Source: Brevibacterium sp. UCMA 11754 (GTDB taxonomy: Bacteria > Actinomycetota > Actinomycetes > Actinomycetales > Brevibacteriaceae). Taken from it: a stretch of 64,000 nt of DNA. Shown one piece after another: positions 26,309 to 34,181 of the stretch; within the stretch, counting starts at the first letter, position 1; every line of letters begins with the position of its first letter. A model generated the notes under the pieces. It did no database searches, was not told where the DNA came from, and saw only the letters and a program-made list of their open reading frames with translations. The translations under genes and the position numbers were made by a program. The stretch lies in assembly GCF_021532275.1 (NCBI RefSeq), contig NZ_JACBOT010000029.1:223169-287168 (forward strand). Direction: 5' to 3'.

Positions 26309-27619
26309 TCAGCCCAGTAGCCCCATCACCGACTCCTTGACCTGGAGGACGGCGAGGAAGCCGAACAGCAGGAAGCAGATCGTCAGCAGCACATTCGACA
26401 CCTCCTTGTTCCGCAGCGCCGCCGGCACCGATGAACGGTTGAGGATGACGAGGAGCGCGATCGCGAGCACGGGCAGGATGAAGGCGCTGATCGCGGCGTA
26501 GATGAGGACCAGGGTGACCGGTTTGCCCAGGCCCATGATGACCAGAGTCGCGATGGAGAGGTAGACGATTGCTGCGCGGAATTCGACGGACTTCGCCGAC
26601 ATCTCGTGTTCGAGCTTGTCCTGGTGCGGGTAGCGTCGCAGCACCCGTATGCAGTCGGCAGTGACGTAGGCGATGCCGGAGAATCCGCCGAGCACGCTGG
26701 TGTAGACGACGGCGAGGAAGCTGATGAGGAAGACGATTCGTCCTACTTCGCCGATGCGTGAGACCAGGCTGTCGGCGATGGCGAACAATGAGTCGTTATC
26801 AGCGATCGTGAAGCCCTGGCCATAGAGGATGAAGGCACCAACGGCACTCATCGCCACGGCGAAGACGAACACCAGTGCGTAGCTGATGAACAGGTCGATG
26901 CGCACGACGGGTTTCCATTCGGCGTCGCGCCAGGACTTCTCGCGGATCCAGTATGAGTAGGCCAGTATTCCGGTGGCTCCGCCGACCCCGCCGATGAGTG
27001 ACATGACGGTGATGATCGACCCGTTCGGGAAGGTCGGGGCCATGGTCTCCACAGCCACCGCCTGAGCTTCCTGACCCTGGAGCACTGAGATCGCCAGCGC
27101 AACGATTCCGAAGAACATGATGATGCCGAAGCCGATCATCGCTTTCTCCACCAGACCGTAGCGTCCGATGCCGACGAGGATCGCGGCCGAAAGCAGCACG
27201 ACGACCGCGGTCGGCCAGAACGGCAGAACGGGAAAGAGCGCCTGCAGGATGTTCGTCGTCACAGCGATGACGCCCGCGCCGAAGAAGAGACCGACGAGCA
27301 GCTCGGCGATGAGGAACAGGGCTGGGAAGAGACGCCCGCCGAATGAGGTCAGGTGGGACAGCAGCGATCGGTCCCCGCTCATCTGCAGGCGGGAGACCGC
27401 CTCGGAGAGGACGAATTTGAGGAGGATGCCGACGGTGAAGACCCAGATGAGCGCGAGCCCGTACTCGGCACCCGAGTTCATCGTTGTGATCATGTCCGAG
27501 GCTCCGACGCTGGCCAGGGCCAGGACGATGCCCGGTCCGATCAGCCGCAGCCGTCCGGTCAATGATGCCGGCGCCGAGGTGGTGGCGCCCTTGGTCTGCG
27601 GTGTCGTGTCGGCGGACAT
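26309..27619 (-). CDS. Nramp-family-like transporter lacking the DPGN motif
   Basis: A 436-residue, eleven-segment protein of the Nramp superfamily (IGPGIVLALASVGASDMITT at TM1). In manganese/iron Nramps TM1 carries DPGN; here the aligned residues read GASD, and the MPH motif expected in TM6 is absent (MSLIGGVGGATGILAYSYW instead). The metal-binding residues are therefore not conserved, so a transport role in Mn or Fe uptake should not be assumed. It might carry another cation or an organic solute. It lies about 100 bases upstream of the esterase genes, in the same orientation, and may or may not share their transcript. Confidence 0.85.
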   Translation of the reverse strand: MSADTTPQTKGATTSAPASLTGRLRLIGPGIVLALASVGASDMITTMNSGAEYGLALIWVFTVGILLKFVLSEAVSRLQMSGDRSLLSHLTSFGGRLFPALFLIAELLVGLFFGAGVIAVTTNILQALFPVLPFWPTAVVVLLSAAILVGIGRYGLVEKAMIGFGIIMFFGIVALAISVLQGQEAQAVAVETMAPTFPNGSIITVMSLIGGVGGATGILAYSYWIREKSWRDAEWKPVVRIDLFISYALVFVFAVAMSAVGAFILYGQGFTIADNDSLFAIADSLVSRIGEVGRIVFLISFLAVVYTSVLGGFSGIAYVTADCIRVLRRYPHQDKLEHEMSAKSVEFRAAIVYLSIATLVIMGLGKPVTLVLIYAAISAFILPVLAIALLVILNRSSVPAALRNKEVSNVLLTICFLLFGFLAVLQVKESVMGLLG

Positions 27620-27870
27620 AGGCGGGGTGAGGCTCCTTCACGTGTGTTCGTCGACGACGGCACTGGCGTCGTTCGTCCGGGCGTCGTCTGCTCAGGTGAG
27701 TATGGCCGATCCTGCCTCATGTCGGGATACAAGTCTCAGGAAACGAAACTCCCACAGTCGATACGAAAGTTATCGAACCGTGGCTGAATATGGTCAGACC
27801 ACCGCAGGTACTACATCTATGATCTAGATATGACTCCGGGTCGGAGCTTCCGAGCTTGAAGGAAAATCTC

Positions 27871-28647
27871 TTGACGTACTACCAGCCATACCCTGTCCAG
27901 CTGCAACCCCAACCGAAGAACGGATTTGGCGTCACTGCGCTGGTCCTCGGCATCATCGCGCTCCTCATGGGATTCATACCATTCGTCTCTTTGTTCACTT
28001 CAATACCTTTGGGCCTCCTGGGTGTAATTTTCGGTATCATCGGTCTAGTTCGTGTTTCAAAACGAGTCGCGACCAACAAGGTCATGACCATCTTCGGCCT
28101 CATCGCATCGGCCCTCGCCATTCTTCTTGCTCTGACGTCGAGCATCGCGACCGGCGCCTTCATCGGCTCACTGGGTTCGGAGGACTCCACAACCACTTCC
28201 GCCCCCGTCGCCGATGGAGATAGCGCAAAAGCTCAGCAAGAGGAGTCGGAACTCGACGCGTTCCCCGGTCAAACTGAAGACGACGTAGTGGGCAAAGCAG
28301 GCGAAGAGCTGGCCATACGAGGAGTGAAGATCACCGCCTCCGAGGTCACGCCCAAGAACGATACGTTCGGCAATCTCGTGTGTTCGAAAGTCGTTCTCAA
28401 AAACGACGGAGACTCTGAAGTCAGCTACAACGTCTTCGACTGGAAATTGCAGTATCCGTCGGGAGACATCAAAGACCAAAGCATCTCGGGTGGTGACTCG
28501 CTGAACAGCGGTGAGATCGCGCCAGGCGGAACCGCCGAGGGGGATGTCTGCTTCGAAGATAACGGCGAAGACGGCCAGTACATCCTCATCAGCGAGGGGC
28601 TTTTCAGCTTCAGTAGTGAACGCGGTGCCTGGATCACTGAGCGATAG
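27871..28647 (+). CDS. DUF4190-type membrane protein with extracytoplasmic DUF4352-like domain
   Basis: About 258 residues: a short Pro/Gln/Tyr-rich N-terminus, two membrane segments (about residues 20-43 and 62-85) in the DUF4190 arrangement, with GLLGVIFGIIGLVRVSKR between, an acidic Ser/Thr linker, then a beta-rich domain from about 140 resembling DUF4352. The TTG at 27871 is preferred over the upstream TTG 27856 because AAGGA stands eight bases before it. A cell-envelope role is likely; function is unknown. Preceding gap 27620-27870 holds an imperfect 15-bp palindrome at 27815 but nothing firm. Confidence 0.65.
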   Translation: MTYYQPYPVQLQPQPKNGFGVTALVLGIIALLMGFIPFVSLFTSIPLGLLGVIFGIIGLVRVSKRVATNKVMTIFGLIASALAILLALTSSIATGAFIGSLGSEDSTTTSAPVADGDSAKAQQEESELDAFPGQTEDDVVGKAGEELAIRGVKITASEVTPKNDTFGNLVCSKVVLKNDGDSEVSYNVFDWKLQYPSGDIKDQSISGGDSLNSGEIAPGGTAEGDVCFEDNGEDGQYILISEGLFSFSSERGAWITER

Positions 28648-28677
28648 CCCAGCTACTTGCCTGAAGGCGATTCTGTC

Positions 28678-28710
28678 TTTCTGAACCGAGCCCCTTCTGT
28701 AGGCTCAGAA
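28678..28710 (+). terminator. Possible hairpin terminator
   Basis: GAGCC (28688-28692) and GGCTC (28702-28706) with flanking TTCTGA/TCAGAA complementarity form a bulged stem after the membrane-protein gene. No U tract follows. Weak. Confidence 0.3.
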
Positions 28711-28872
28711 TGTCGATTCGGCCAATGACCTCCTGACCTCAGGGTCCAATTCGACCTAGCGGCCCGAGGTCGTTGTGAACCACAATTGCTCCACGGCTCT
28801 CCCGGTTGGCGCGGGCCTGGCAGCGGAGATCGCCGTCAGACGTCTGCCCCGCTCGGAGTACAGTAGTCCAGC

Positions 28873-30048
28873 GTGAGTACTGTCGCTGTCCCACCAGGCC
28901 CGACGCGGCCTCCGGTGCCCGTCTCCTTAGCCGCGTTCGTCAGCAGCTTCGACCGTTTCGCGATCAGTCCCCTGATCGTTCTCGTCGCGGCCGATCTGGG
29001 AGCGACCCTCACCGAGGCTCTAACGATCGCCAGCGCCTATTTCCTGGCGTACGGCATCAGTCAGCCCGTGTGGGGCGTCCTCTCAGATCGCATCGGGCGC
29101 GTCCGGCTGATGAAGGCGACTCTCGTGGCCGCGGCCGTGGCGGGAGCGGTGGCGACCTTCGCCCCGAATCTCACGATCCTCGTGATTGCGCGTGCCCTCT
29201 CCGGTGCGTTCTACGGAGCCATCGTCCCCACTTCGATGACCTATGTCGGAGACACCGTCGCCGAGGCGCATCGGCAGCCGGCACTGACCGATCTCATGGC
29301 TGCGATCGCCGTCGGAACCGCCAGCGCCACAGCCTTGGCCGGAGTTCTGGCCCACTTCGCCGACTGGCGAATCGTCTTCGCCATTCCTGCGGTTCTCGCG
29401 ATCGCCAGTGCCATCGGACTACGTGGCCTCCCGGAACCGGCACGTGAGGCGACCGGCGGAGTCATCTCAACGCTTCGGGCCGCCCTGACCCACCGTTGGG
29501 TTCTCGTCGTCATCGGTCTGGCCTTCGTCGAAGGTGCCGTGGTTCTCGGCGTCCTGACCCTGCTCGCCCCAGCTCTGCAGTCACAGGGCATCGGCGCGGC
29601 CGTCGCCGGCCTGGCCACCGCGGCCTACGGCGTCGGCGTCATCATCACCACCCGCATGGTCAAGACCCTCAGCCGCCGGTTGAGCATGCCACGGCTCATG
29701 GTCATCGGCGGTTCGGCCACTGTGATCGGATTCGCCGTCCTCACCATCCACCTGTCGACGGTCACGGTCATCATCGCAGCCCTGCTTCTCGGAACGACCT
29801 GGTCGTTTCAACACTCGTCGCTGCAGACCTGGGCCACTGCGGTCCTCCCCCGGGCACGCGGGACCGTCGTGGCACTGTTCGCAGGGTGCCTGTTCGCCGG
29901 CAGTGCCCTGGGCACATCGATCGGAGGCACTCTCGGCGACAATGATCAGTGGACGTTGCTGTTCGCGATGACCGGTCTCGTGGCACTCGGGCTCACGGTC
30001 ACCATCGTCATCAGCCGCCGCACCTTTGCCCGGCCGCGGAACGGCTGA
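28873..30048 (+). CDS. MFS transporter, drug/sugar efflux-like
   Basis: A 391-residue major facilitator with twelve segments. The loop 2-3 motif is GVLSDRIGRVRLMK near residue 73, and an ALSGAFYGAIVPTSMTYVGD stretch (near 108) fits the drug:H+ antiporter type DHA1. GTG 28873 has no Shine-Dalgarno; TACAGT (28859-28864) eight bases upstream could be the -10 of a leaderless message. Its substrate is unknown. The gene ends 14 bases before the convergent threonine aldolase. Confidence 0.85.
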   Translation: MSTVAVPPGPTRPPVPVSLAAFVSSFDRFAISPLIVLVAADLGATLTEALTIASAYFLAYGISQPVWGVLSDRIGRVRLMKATLVAAAVAGAVATFAPNLTILVIARALSGAFYGAIVPTSMTYVGDTVAEAHRQPALTDLMAAIAVGTASATALAGVLAHFADWRIVFAIPAVLAIASAIGLRGLPEPAREATGGVISTLRAALTHRWVLVVIGLAFVEGAVVLGVLTLLAPALQSQGIGAAVAGLATAAYGVGVIITTRMVKTLSRRLSMPRLMVIGGSATVIGFAVLTIHLSTVTVIIAALLLGTTWSFQHSSLQTWATAVLPRARGTVVALFAGCLFAGSALGTSIGGTLGDNDQWTLLFAMTGLVALGLTVTIVISRRTFARPRNG

Positions 30049-30061
30049 GCGGACGAAGAGA

Positions 30062-31090
30062 CTACCGCCCGAAGTACTCCTTGCACGCCCGTCTGACTCG
30101 CTCGATCGCTTCATCGTCGATGTCGAGATGCGTCACCCAGCGCAGCTTCCCGTGTCCACCGCCGGTGGCGATGCCACGTTCGGCCAGGAATGCTGCGAAG
30201 ACGGGCATGTCAACACCCTCCGGGCTCAGGAAGACCATATTCGTGCGCGCCTCACCGGCGCCGAGCTCCGGGAAGTCTGCGAAGACTTCTGCCAGGCGGG
30301 TCGCACGGTCGTGGTCCTCACGCAGACGGTGCACGTTGTTCTCGAGCGCATAGATCCCGGCTGCAGCGAGCACCCCGGTCTGGCGCATTCCGCCGCCGAG
30401 CAGCTTGCGGATGCGCTTGGCTCGATGAACAAGGTCTCTGGGACCGGCGAAGACAGCACCGACGGGTGCGCCGAGGCCCTTCGACAGACACAGAGTGGCC
30501 GAGTCGAAGTCACCCGCGACGGATGAAGGTCCGCTGTCCGCGGCCACGGCCGCGTTCATCATTCGCGCCCCGTCGAGGTGGGTCGACAAGCCGTGGCTGC
30601 GCGCCAGCTCGGTCGCATCCTTCACGTAGTCCTCGGGCAGAAGGCGACCGTTGAAGGTGTTCTCCACCGTCAGCAGCCGGGTGATCGGATTGTGGAAGTC
30701 ATCGGGCTTGATCGCCGAGGTGATTGCATCCAATTCGATGATGCCGTCGGGTTCGTTGGGCAATGGCTGCGGTTGGATCGATCCCAGGACCGCTGCTCCC
30801 CCACCTTCGTCGCGGTAGGCGTGCGCGGTCTGGCCGACGATGTACTCATCGCCGCGTCCGCAGTGGGCCATGATCCCGGCGAGGTTGGCCTGCGTGGCCG
30901 ATGGGAAGAACAGTCCCGCTTCCTTGCCGAGGATTTCGGCGGTCATGGCCTCGAGCCGGTTGGTCGTCGGATCTTCGTCGTAGACCGCATCGCCCACCTC
31001 GGCGTCGGCCATGGCCTTGCGCATTCCGGCGCTGGGTTTGGTCACGGTGTCTGAGCGGAAATCGACCCGCGGACCAACTGTTGCGTTCAT
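30062..31090 (-). CDS. ltaE: Low-specificity L-threonine aldolase
   Basis: A 342-residue fold-type I PLP enzyme. DFRSDTVTKPS at the N-terminus is diagnostic for threonine aldolases, HLDGARMMNAA near residue 172 contains the PLP-binding Asp-x-x-Arg and CLSKGLGAPVG near 203 the Schiff-base lysine. It cleaves L-threonine or L-allo-threonine to glycine and acetaldehyde, or runs in reverse, in the cytoplasm. GGAGG stands nine bases before the ATG. It follows the AhpD-like gene by a few bases, in one transcript with the GNAT and pirin genes upstream. Confidence 0.93.
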   Translation of the reverse strand: MNATVGPRVDFRSDTVTKPSAGMRKAMADAEVGDAVYDEDPTTNRLEAMTAEILGKEAGLFFPSATQANLAGIMAHCGRGDEYIVGQTAHAYRDEGGGAAVLGSIQPQPLPNEPDGIIELDAITSAIKPDDFHNPITRLLTVENTFNGRLLPEDYVKDATELARSHGLSTHLDGARMMNAAVAADSGPSSVAGDFDSATLCLSKGLGAPVGAVFAGPRDLVHRAKRIRKLLGGGMRQTGVLAAAGIYALENNVHRLREDHDRATRLAEVFADFPELGAGEARTNMVFLSPEGVDMPVFAAFLAERGIATGGGHGKLRWVTHLDIDDEAIERVRRACKEYFGR

Positions 31091-31094
31091 GCGC

Positions 31095-31577
31095 TCAGAC
31101 CTCCGCCTTCCGGGGGTGGGCGACCGGGTGGTTGCTGGCGATCGAGATGCGGTTGAACGAGTTGATAAGGATCACGGTCCATTCGACCGCGGAGATCTGC
31201 TCTGCGGAGAGAAACTCACCAGCCTCGGTGGCGATCGCATCACGATCGGCGGCTTTGTCGATGATGGTCAGTGTCTCAGCCAGAAGCAGTGCGGCCTTCT
31301 CCTGATCGTCGAAGATCTCTGCCTCACGCCACGTCGGAAGCACGTCGAGTTTGATCTCGTCGACGCCGGCCTTCCTGGCGGCCGGGGCGTGGATGCTCAA
31401 GCACGTGCGGCATCCGTTGATCTGGGAGACCCGCATGTTGACCAGTTCGAGGAGTCCATCGCTCAGGCCCGCGGCTCGCGCGGCCTTCCGCGAGGCGGCC
31501 GCGGCCTGGACCATGGATTTGTAGACCTCGGGGTGGGCCTTGTCGATGTAGGGACGATTGACGTTGACTCCAGCCAC
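31095..31577 (-). CDS. AhpD/carboxymuconolactone decarboxylase-family protein
   Basis: A 160-residue CMD-family protein with the AhpD-type active site QINGCRTCLSIHAPAARKAG near residue 53: the CxxC pair and the following His suit a peroxidase/disulfide reductase rather than true carboxymuconolactone decarboxylase. The start is GTG 31577 with GGGAGG eight bases upstream. It is in the operon pirin - GNAT - AhpD-like - threonine aldolase, which suggests an oxidative-stress response, probably controlled by the MarR protein upstream. Confidence 0.85.
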   Translation of the reverse strand: MAGVNVNRPYIDKAHPEVYKSMVQAAAASRKAARAAGLSDGLLELVNMRVSQINGCRTCLSIHAPAARKAGVDEIKLDVLPTWREAEIFDDQEKAALLLAETLTIIDKAADRDAIATEAGEFLSAEQISAVEWTVILINSFNRISIASNHPVAHPRKAEV

Positions 31578-31580
31578 CGT

Positions 31581-31955
31581 TCAAGCCTCCCGTTTGACGA
31601 GGTCGATGTCTGCTCCGGTGGCCTTGCGGAAACGACCGCCTTCGGCCACGTAGTCGTCGCCGGTCTCGTTGAGCTTCTTGACGAACAGGGGGCAGACCGG
31701 CACGACCGTCACGCCCTTCTCTCGGCTGTCAGCCAGCGCCTGGGCGAGGAGGACCTTGGAGAGTCCACGTCCGCCGAAGGCCTCGTCGACGACCGTGTGG
31801 TAGAAGATCCTCTCGGTCTCGGCCTCCGGGCCGGGCAGGAAGTAGGCGTGTCCGGCGACCTTTCCGTCCTCAACGGTGATGACGTAGGACTGACCCTGTT
31901 CGTCGAGGTCCACCCGCACGGGTGCGCCGGTGGAATCCTTGAGTGCTTCGCTCAT
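31581..31955 (-). CDS. GNAT-family N-acetyltransferase (YjdJ-like), copy 1
   Basis: A short 124-residue GNAT with the acetyl-CoA-binding stretch EAFGGRGLSKVLLAQAL near residue 60 and the VVPVCPLFVKKL strand near 84, as in the small YjdJ/DUF1707-type acetyltransferases. It is clearly related to the second GNAT at 33701-34093 (same DSTGA-VRV opening and VVPVCPLF core). Its ATG overlaps the pirin stop by four bases, with AAGGAG upstream. Substrate unknown. Confidence 0.85.
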   Translation of the reverse strand: MSEALKDSTGAPVRVDLDEQGQSYVITVEDGKVAGHAYFLPGPEAETERIFYHTVVDEAFGGRGLSKVLLAQALADSREKGVTVVPVCPLFVKKLNETGDDYVAEGGRFRKATGADIDLVKREA

Positions 31956-33031
31956 TGTTCTGTCTCCTTCTTCGCTGTGGTTTCGGGCCCGCCCTGGACC
32001 TGCGGCGGCGGATTTCTACGCGCTTTGATGGTCACGTCGGGCAGCCTCGGCGCGGGAAGCCTTCCGAGACCCTCGGCGTTGACTCCTGGCCCGCCTTTGC
32101 CGACGTATCCCTCGACTTCGCCGAACTGGTCCCCCTCGTCCTGCCATTCCTGCCGGAACCGGCTGATCTCCTCGTGGGTGCGGCCCACGAAGTTCCACCA
32201 CATGACGATCTGTTCGGGGAAGGGTTCCCCGCCGAGGAGGACGATCCTGGCCATAGACTCTCCGCGGTTGCTGATCCGCATTTCTGTGATTCCGACCCCG
32301 GTGTAGCCGATTGCATTGACCGGCAGCGGAACGTTCTCGAGGGTGATGTCACCGGAGTCGACGAGGACGCCGTGTTCGAAGGTCTCATCGATGGGCAGGT
32401 CGATGCTCGCGCCGGCATCCAGGCGGATCTCCGCACCGAGGAGGGGCGAATGGGTGCTCACCGGTGAGGACGAACCCCACAGCTCACCGAGGAAGACGAG
32501 GAATTCGCCGCCGTCGAAACGAGTGGCCTCGGGCGCGAAGTGCTCGAATTCGCGTGCTTCCTGATGGCGGGAGCTCTCGGGCAGGGCCAGCCACAGCTGC
32601 ACACCGTGGAGGGTCGAGGTGGACGCCGTCGAGACCTCGGAGTGGCAGATGCCGCGGCCGGCAGTCATGAGGTTGACCTCCCCGGGCAGCACGAGCCCGG
32701 TGTGCCCACCGGAGTCGATGTGCTCGATGGCACCGTCGAAGAGCCAGCTCACGGTCTGCAGACCCGTATGCGGGTGAGGGGCGACGTCCATGCCGCCCGA
32801 AAGCCCCACGTCGTCGGGACCGTAGTGGTCGACGAAACACCACGGGCCGATGAGCGACCGTTGCCGCTGCGGCAGAGTCCGGCGCACGGTCATCGCCCGG
32901 GGGCCGCCGAGGGGGACGTCCCTGGCCGTGATGACCTCGACCGGGGCTCGGCCCTGCACATCGCATTGCGGTCCGGGCAGGCCGCCTGCCCGGCAGACCA
33001 CTTGGTCCGGTTGAGCTTCGACGTTGCTCAT
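31952..33031 (-). CDS. Pirin-family protein
   Basis: A 359-residue bicupin. The N-terminal cupin holds the metal site: HPHTGLQTVSWLFDG near residue 86 and GHTG/GICHSE near 108-132 supply the three His and one Glu of pirins. The second cupin spans about 185-290 and a Pro/Lys/Glu tail follows. Bacterial pirins act as redox-sensing co-regulators or quercetin dioxygenase-like enzymes. AAGGAG stands seven bases before the ATG. It is directly downstream of the MarR gene, the usual arrangement for stress-induced pirins. Confidence 0.92.
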   Translation of the reverse strand: MSNVEAQPDQVVCRAGGLPGPQCDVQGRAPVEVITARDVPLGGPRAMTVRRTLPQRQRSLIGPWCFVDHYGPDDVGLSGGMDVAPHPHTGLQTVSWLFDGAIEHIDSGGHTGLVLPGEVNLMTAGRGICHSEVSTASTSTLHGVQLWLALPESSRHQEAREFEHFAPEATRFDGGEFLVFLGELWGSSSPVSTHSPLLGAEIRLDAGASIDLPIDETFEHGVLVDSGDITLENVPLPVNAIGYTGVGITEMRISNRGESMARIVLLGGEPFPEQIVMWWNFVGRTHEEISRFRQEWQDEGDQFGEVEGYVGKGGPGVNAEGLGRLPAPRLPDVTIKARRNPPPQVQGGPETTAKKETEQ

Positions 33032-33085
33032 TGCGGTCTCCTTCTCACTGCCGAACCACCTCGGCGGTCACTGCCTGATGTGTCG

Positions 33086-33547
33086 TCATTGCTCGATGGG
33101 CTCTGTCGGTTGCGGATGGATCCTGTCGATCAGTCGGAGAAGCTCGCCGAGGTTGTCCTCCGTGAGTGCGGAAAAGGCGGCCCGGACGACATCGGCATTG
33201 GTGCGTGCGGAATCGCGTTTCAGTCTCAGCCCTTCGGGTGTCAGCGCTACGCACACACCGCGCTGATCGGCGGAATCGGCTGACTGGCAGACCAGTCCGC
33301 GCGTCTCCAGGCGGCGCAGCAGGCGTGAGAGTGCGCTGCGGCTGAGCACGATCTCATCCAGCAGCTCACGGTGACGGATCGTGGTCGTCGAGGGAATGTT
33401 GACGAGGACGTCGAACTCGGTGGCGGTGAGGCCGTGATCGGCTCGGAACCGGGTCTCCAAGGCGTCGACGAGGCCCGCATGCGTCTCCAGCATGCGTCGC
33501 CAGACCCCGATGGCGCCGGGCAGCTCCGTGGATCGTCCCCTGGTCAT
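33086..33547 (-). CDS. MarR-family transcriptional regulator
   Basis: A 153-residue MarR protein. The helix-turn-helix is LLDEIVLSRSALSRLLRRLE (near residues 62-81), followed by the wing RGLVCQSADSADQRGVCVALT with the conserved D-x-R. It has a single Cys in the wing region but not the OhrR-type N-terminal cysteine. A perfect TTGTTG/CAACAA inverted repeat 62 bases upstream is its likely own operator. It probably represses itself and the pirin-GNAT-AhpD-threonine aldolase genes until an oxidant or phenolic ligand appears. Confidence 0.9.
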   Translation of the reverse strand: MTRGRSTELPGAIGVWRRMLETHAGLVDALETRFRADHGLTATEFDVLVNIPSTTTIRHRELLDEIVLSRSALSRLLRRLETRGLVCQSADSADQRGVCVALTPEGLRLKRDSARTNADVVRAAFSALTEDNLGELLRLIDRIHPQPTEPIEQ

Positions 33548-33608
33548 CTCGGCACCCCATCATGAATCGCGGTCGAACCGACTGTTCGGCTCGGCGCATC
33601 TGCACAAT

Positions 33609-33623
33609 TTGTTGCATCAACAA
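33609..33623. promoter_or_regulatory. Candidate MarR operator
   Basis: TTGTTGCATCAACAA, perfect six-base arms around CAT, typical in size and sequence for MarR-family sites. It stands upstream of the MarR gene and downstream of the second GNAT gene. Confidence 0.6.
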
Positions 33624-33700
33624 CAATTCCACAGTCGGATGCCGAAGTCCAGGGTCACACCGGCCGCAGCAATGGACGGCGAGGGCCGGGTGTGACCGGG

Positions 33701-34093
33701 TCAGACGTTCTGCTTCACATACTCCAGGTCAGCCTCGGTGGCCCAGCGGAAACGGCCGCCGATGGCGAGGAAGTCGTTGCCGTGCTCTTTGAGGCGTTCG
33801 GCGAACAGCGGACAGACAGGCACCACAGTCTTCATGCTGTCGCTGCTCTCCTTGAGCGCGTGGGAGACGAGGATCTTCGCCAGGCCACGACCGGAGAATT
33901 CCTCGCCGACTTCCGTGTGATACATGATCCTCTCGGTCCCCGCTCCGGCTTCGGCACCTGACCCGGGACCGACGAGGTAATGGGCTCGTCCGGCCACCTC
34001 ACCTGAGTCGTCTCTGACCACGAACGCCGAGTTCTGCTCATCGTGTTCCACTCTGACCCTGGCTCCGGTGGAATCCTGCACTGTTTCAGACAT
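33701..34093 (-). CDS. GNAT-family N-acetyltransferase (YjdJ-like), copy 2
   Basis: A 130-residue GNAT. GRGLAKILVSHALKES near residue 68 is the acetyl-CoA loop, and VVPVCPLFAERLKEHG follows. The reading frame is open to 34462, but that extension is antisense to the MMPL gene and has no family likeness; ATG 34093 has AGGAGG seven bases upstream and is taken as start. It is a paralogue of the GNAT at 31581-31955 with a short Gly/Ala/Glu insertion near residue 45. The two copies flank the pirin and MarR genes. Confidence 0.87.
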   Translation of the reverse strand: MSETVQDSTGARVRVEHDEQNSAFVVRDDSGEVAGRAHYLVGPGSGAEAGAGTERIMYHTEVGEEFSGRGLAKILVSHALKESSDSMKTVVPVCPLFAERLKEHGNDFLAIGGRFRWATEADLEYVKQNV

Positions 34094-34181
34094 GTTCCAG
34101 CCTCCTCGATCGGCATCACTTCCATTGTGCATGGGTGAGGCGGCCCTGCCCATCCCCCTGCGGGAATCGCTTCGGGCTCGC

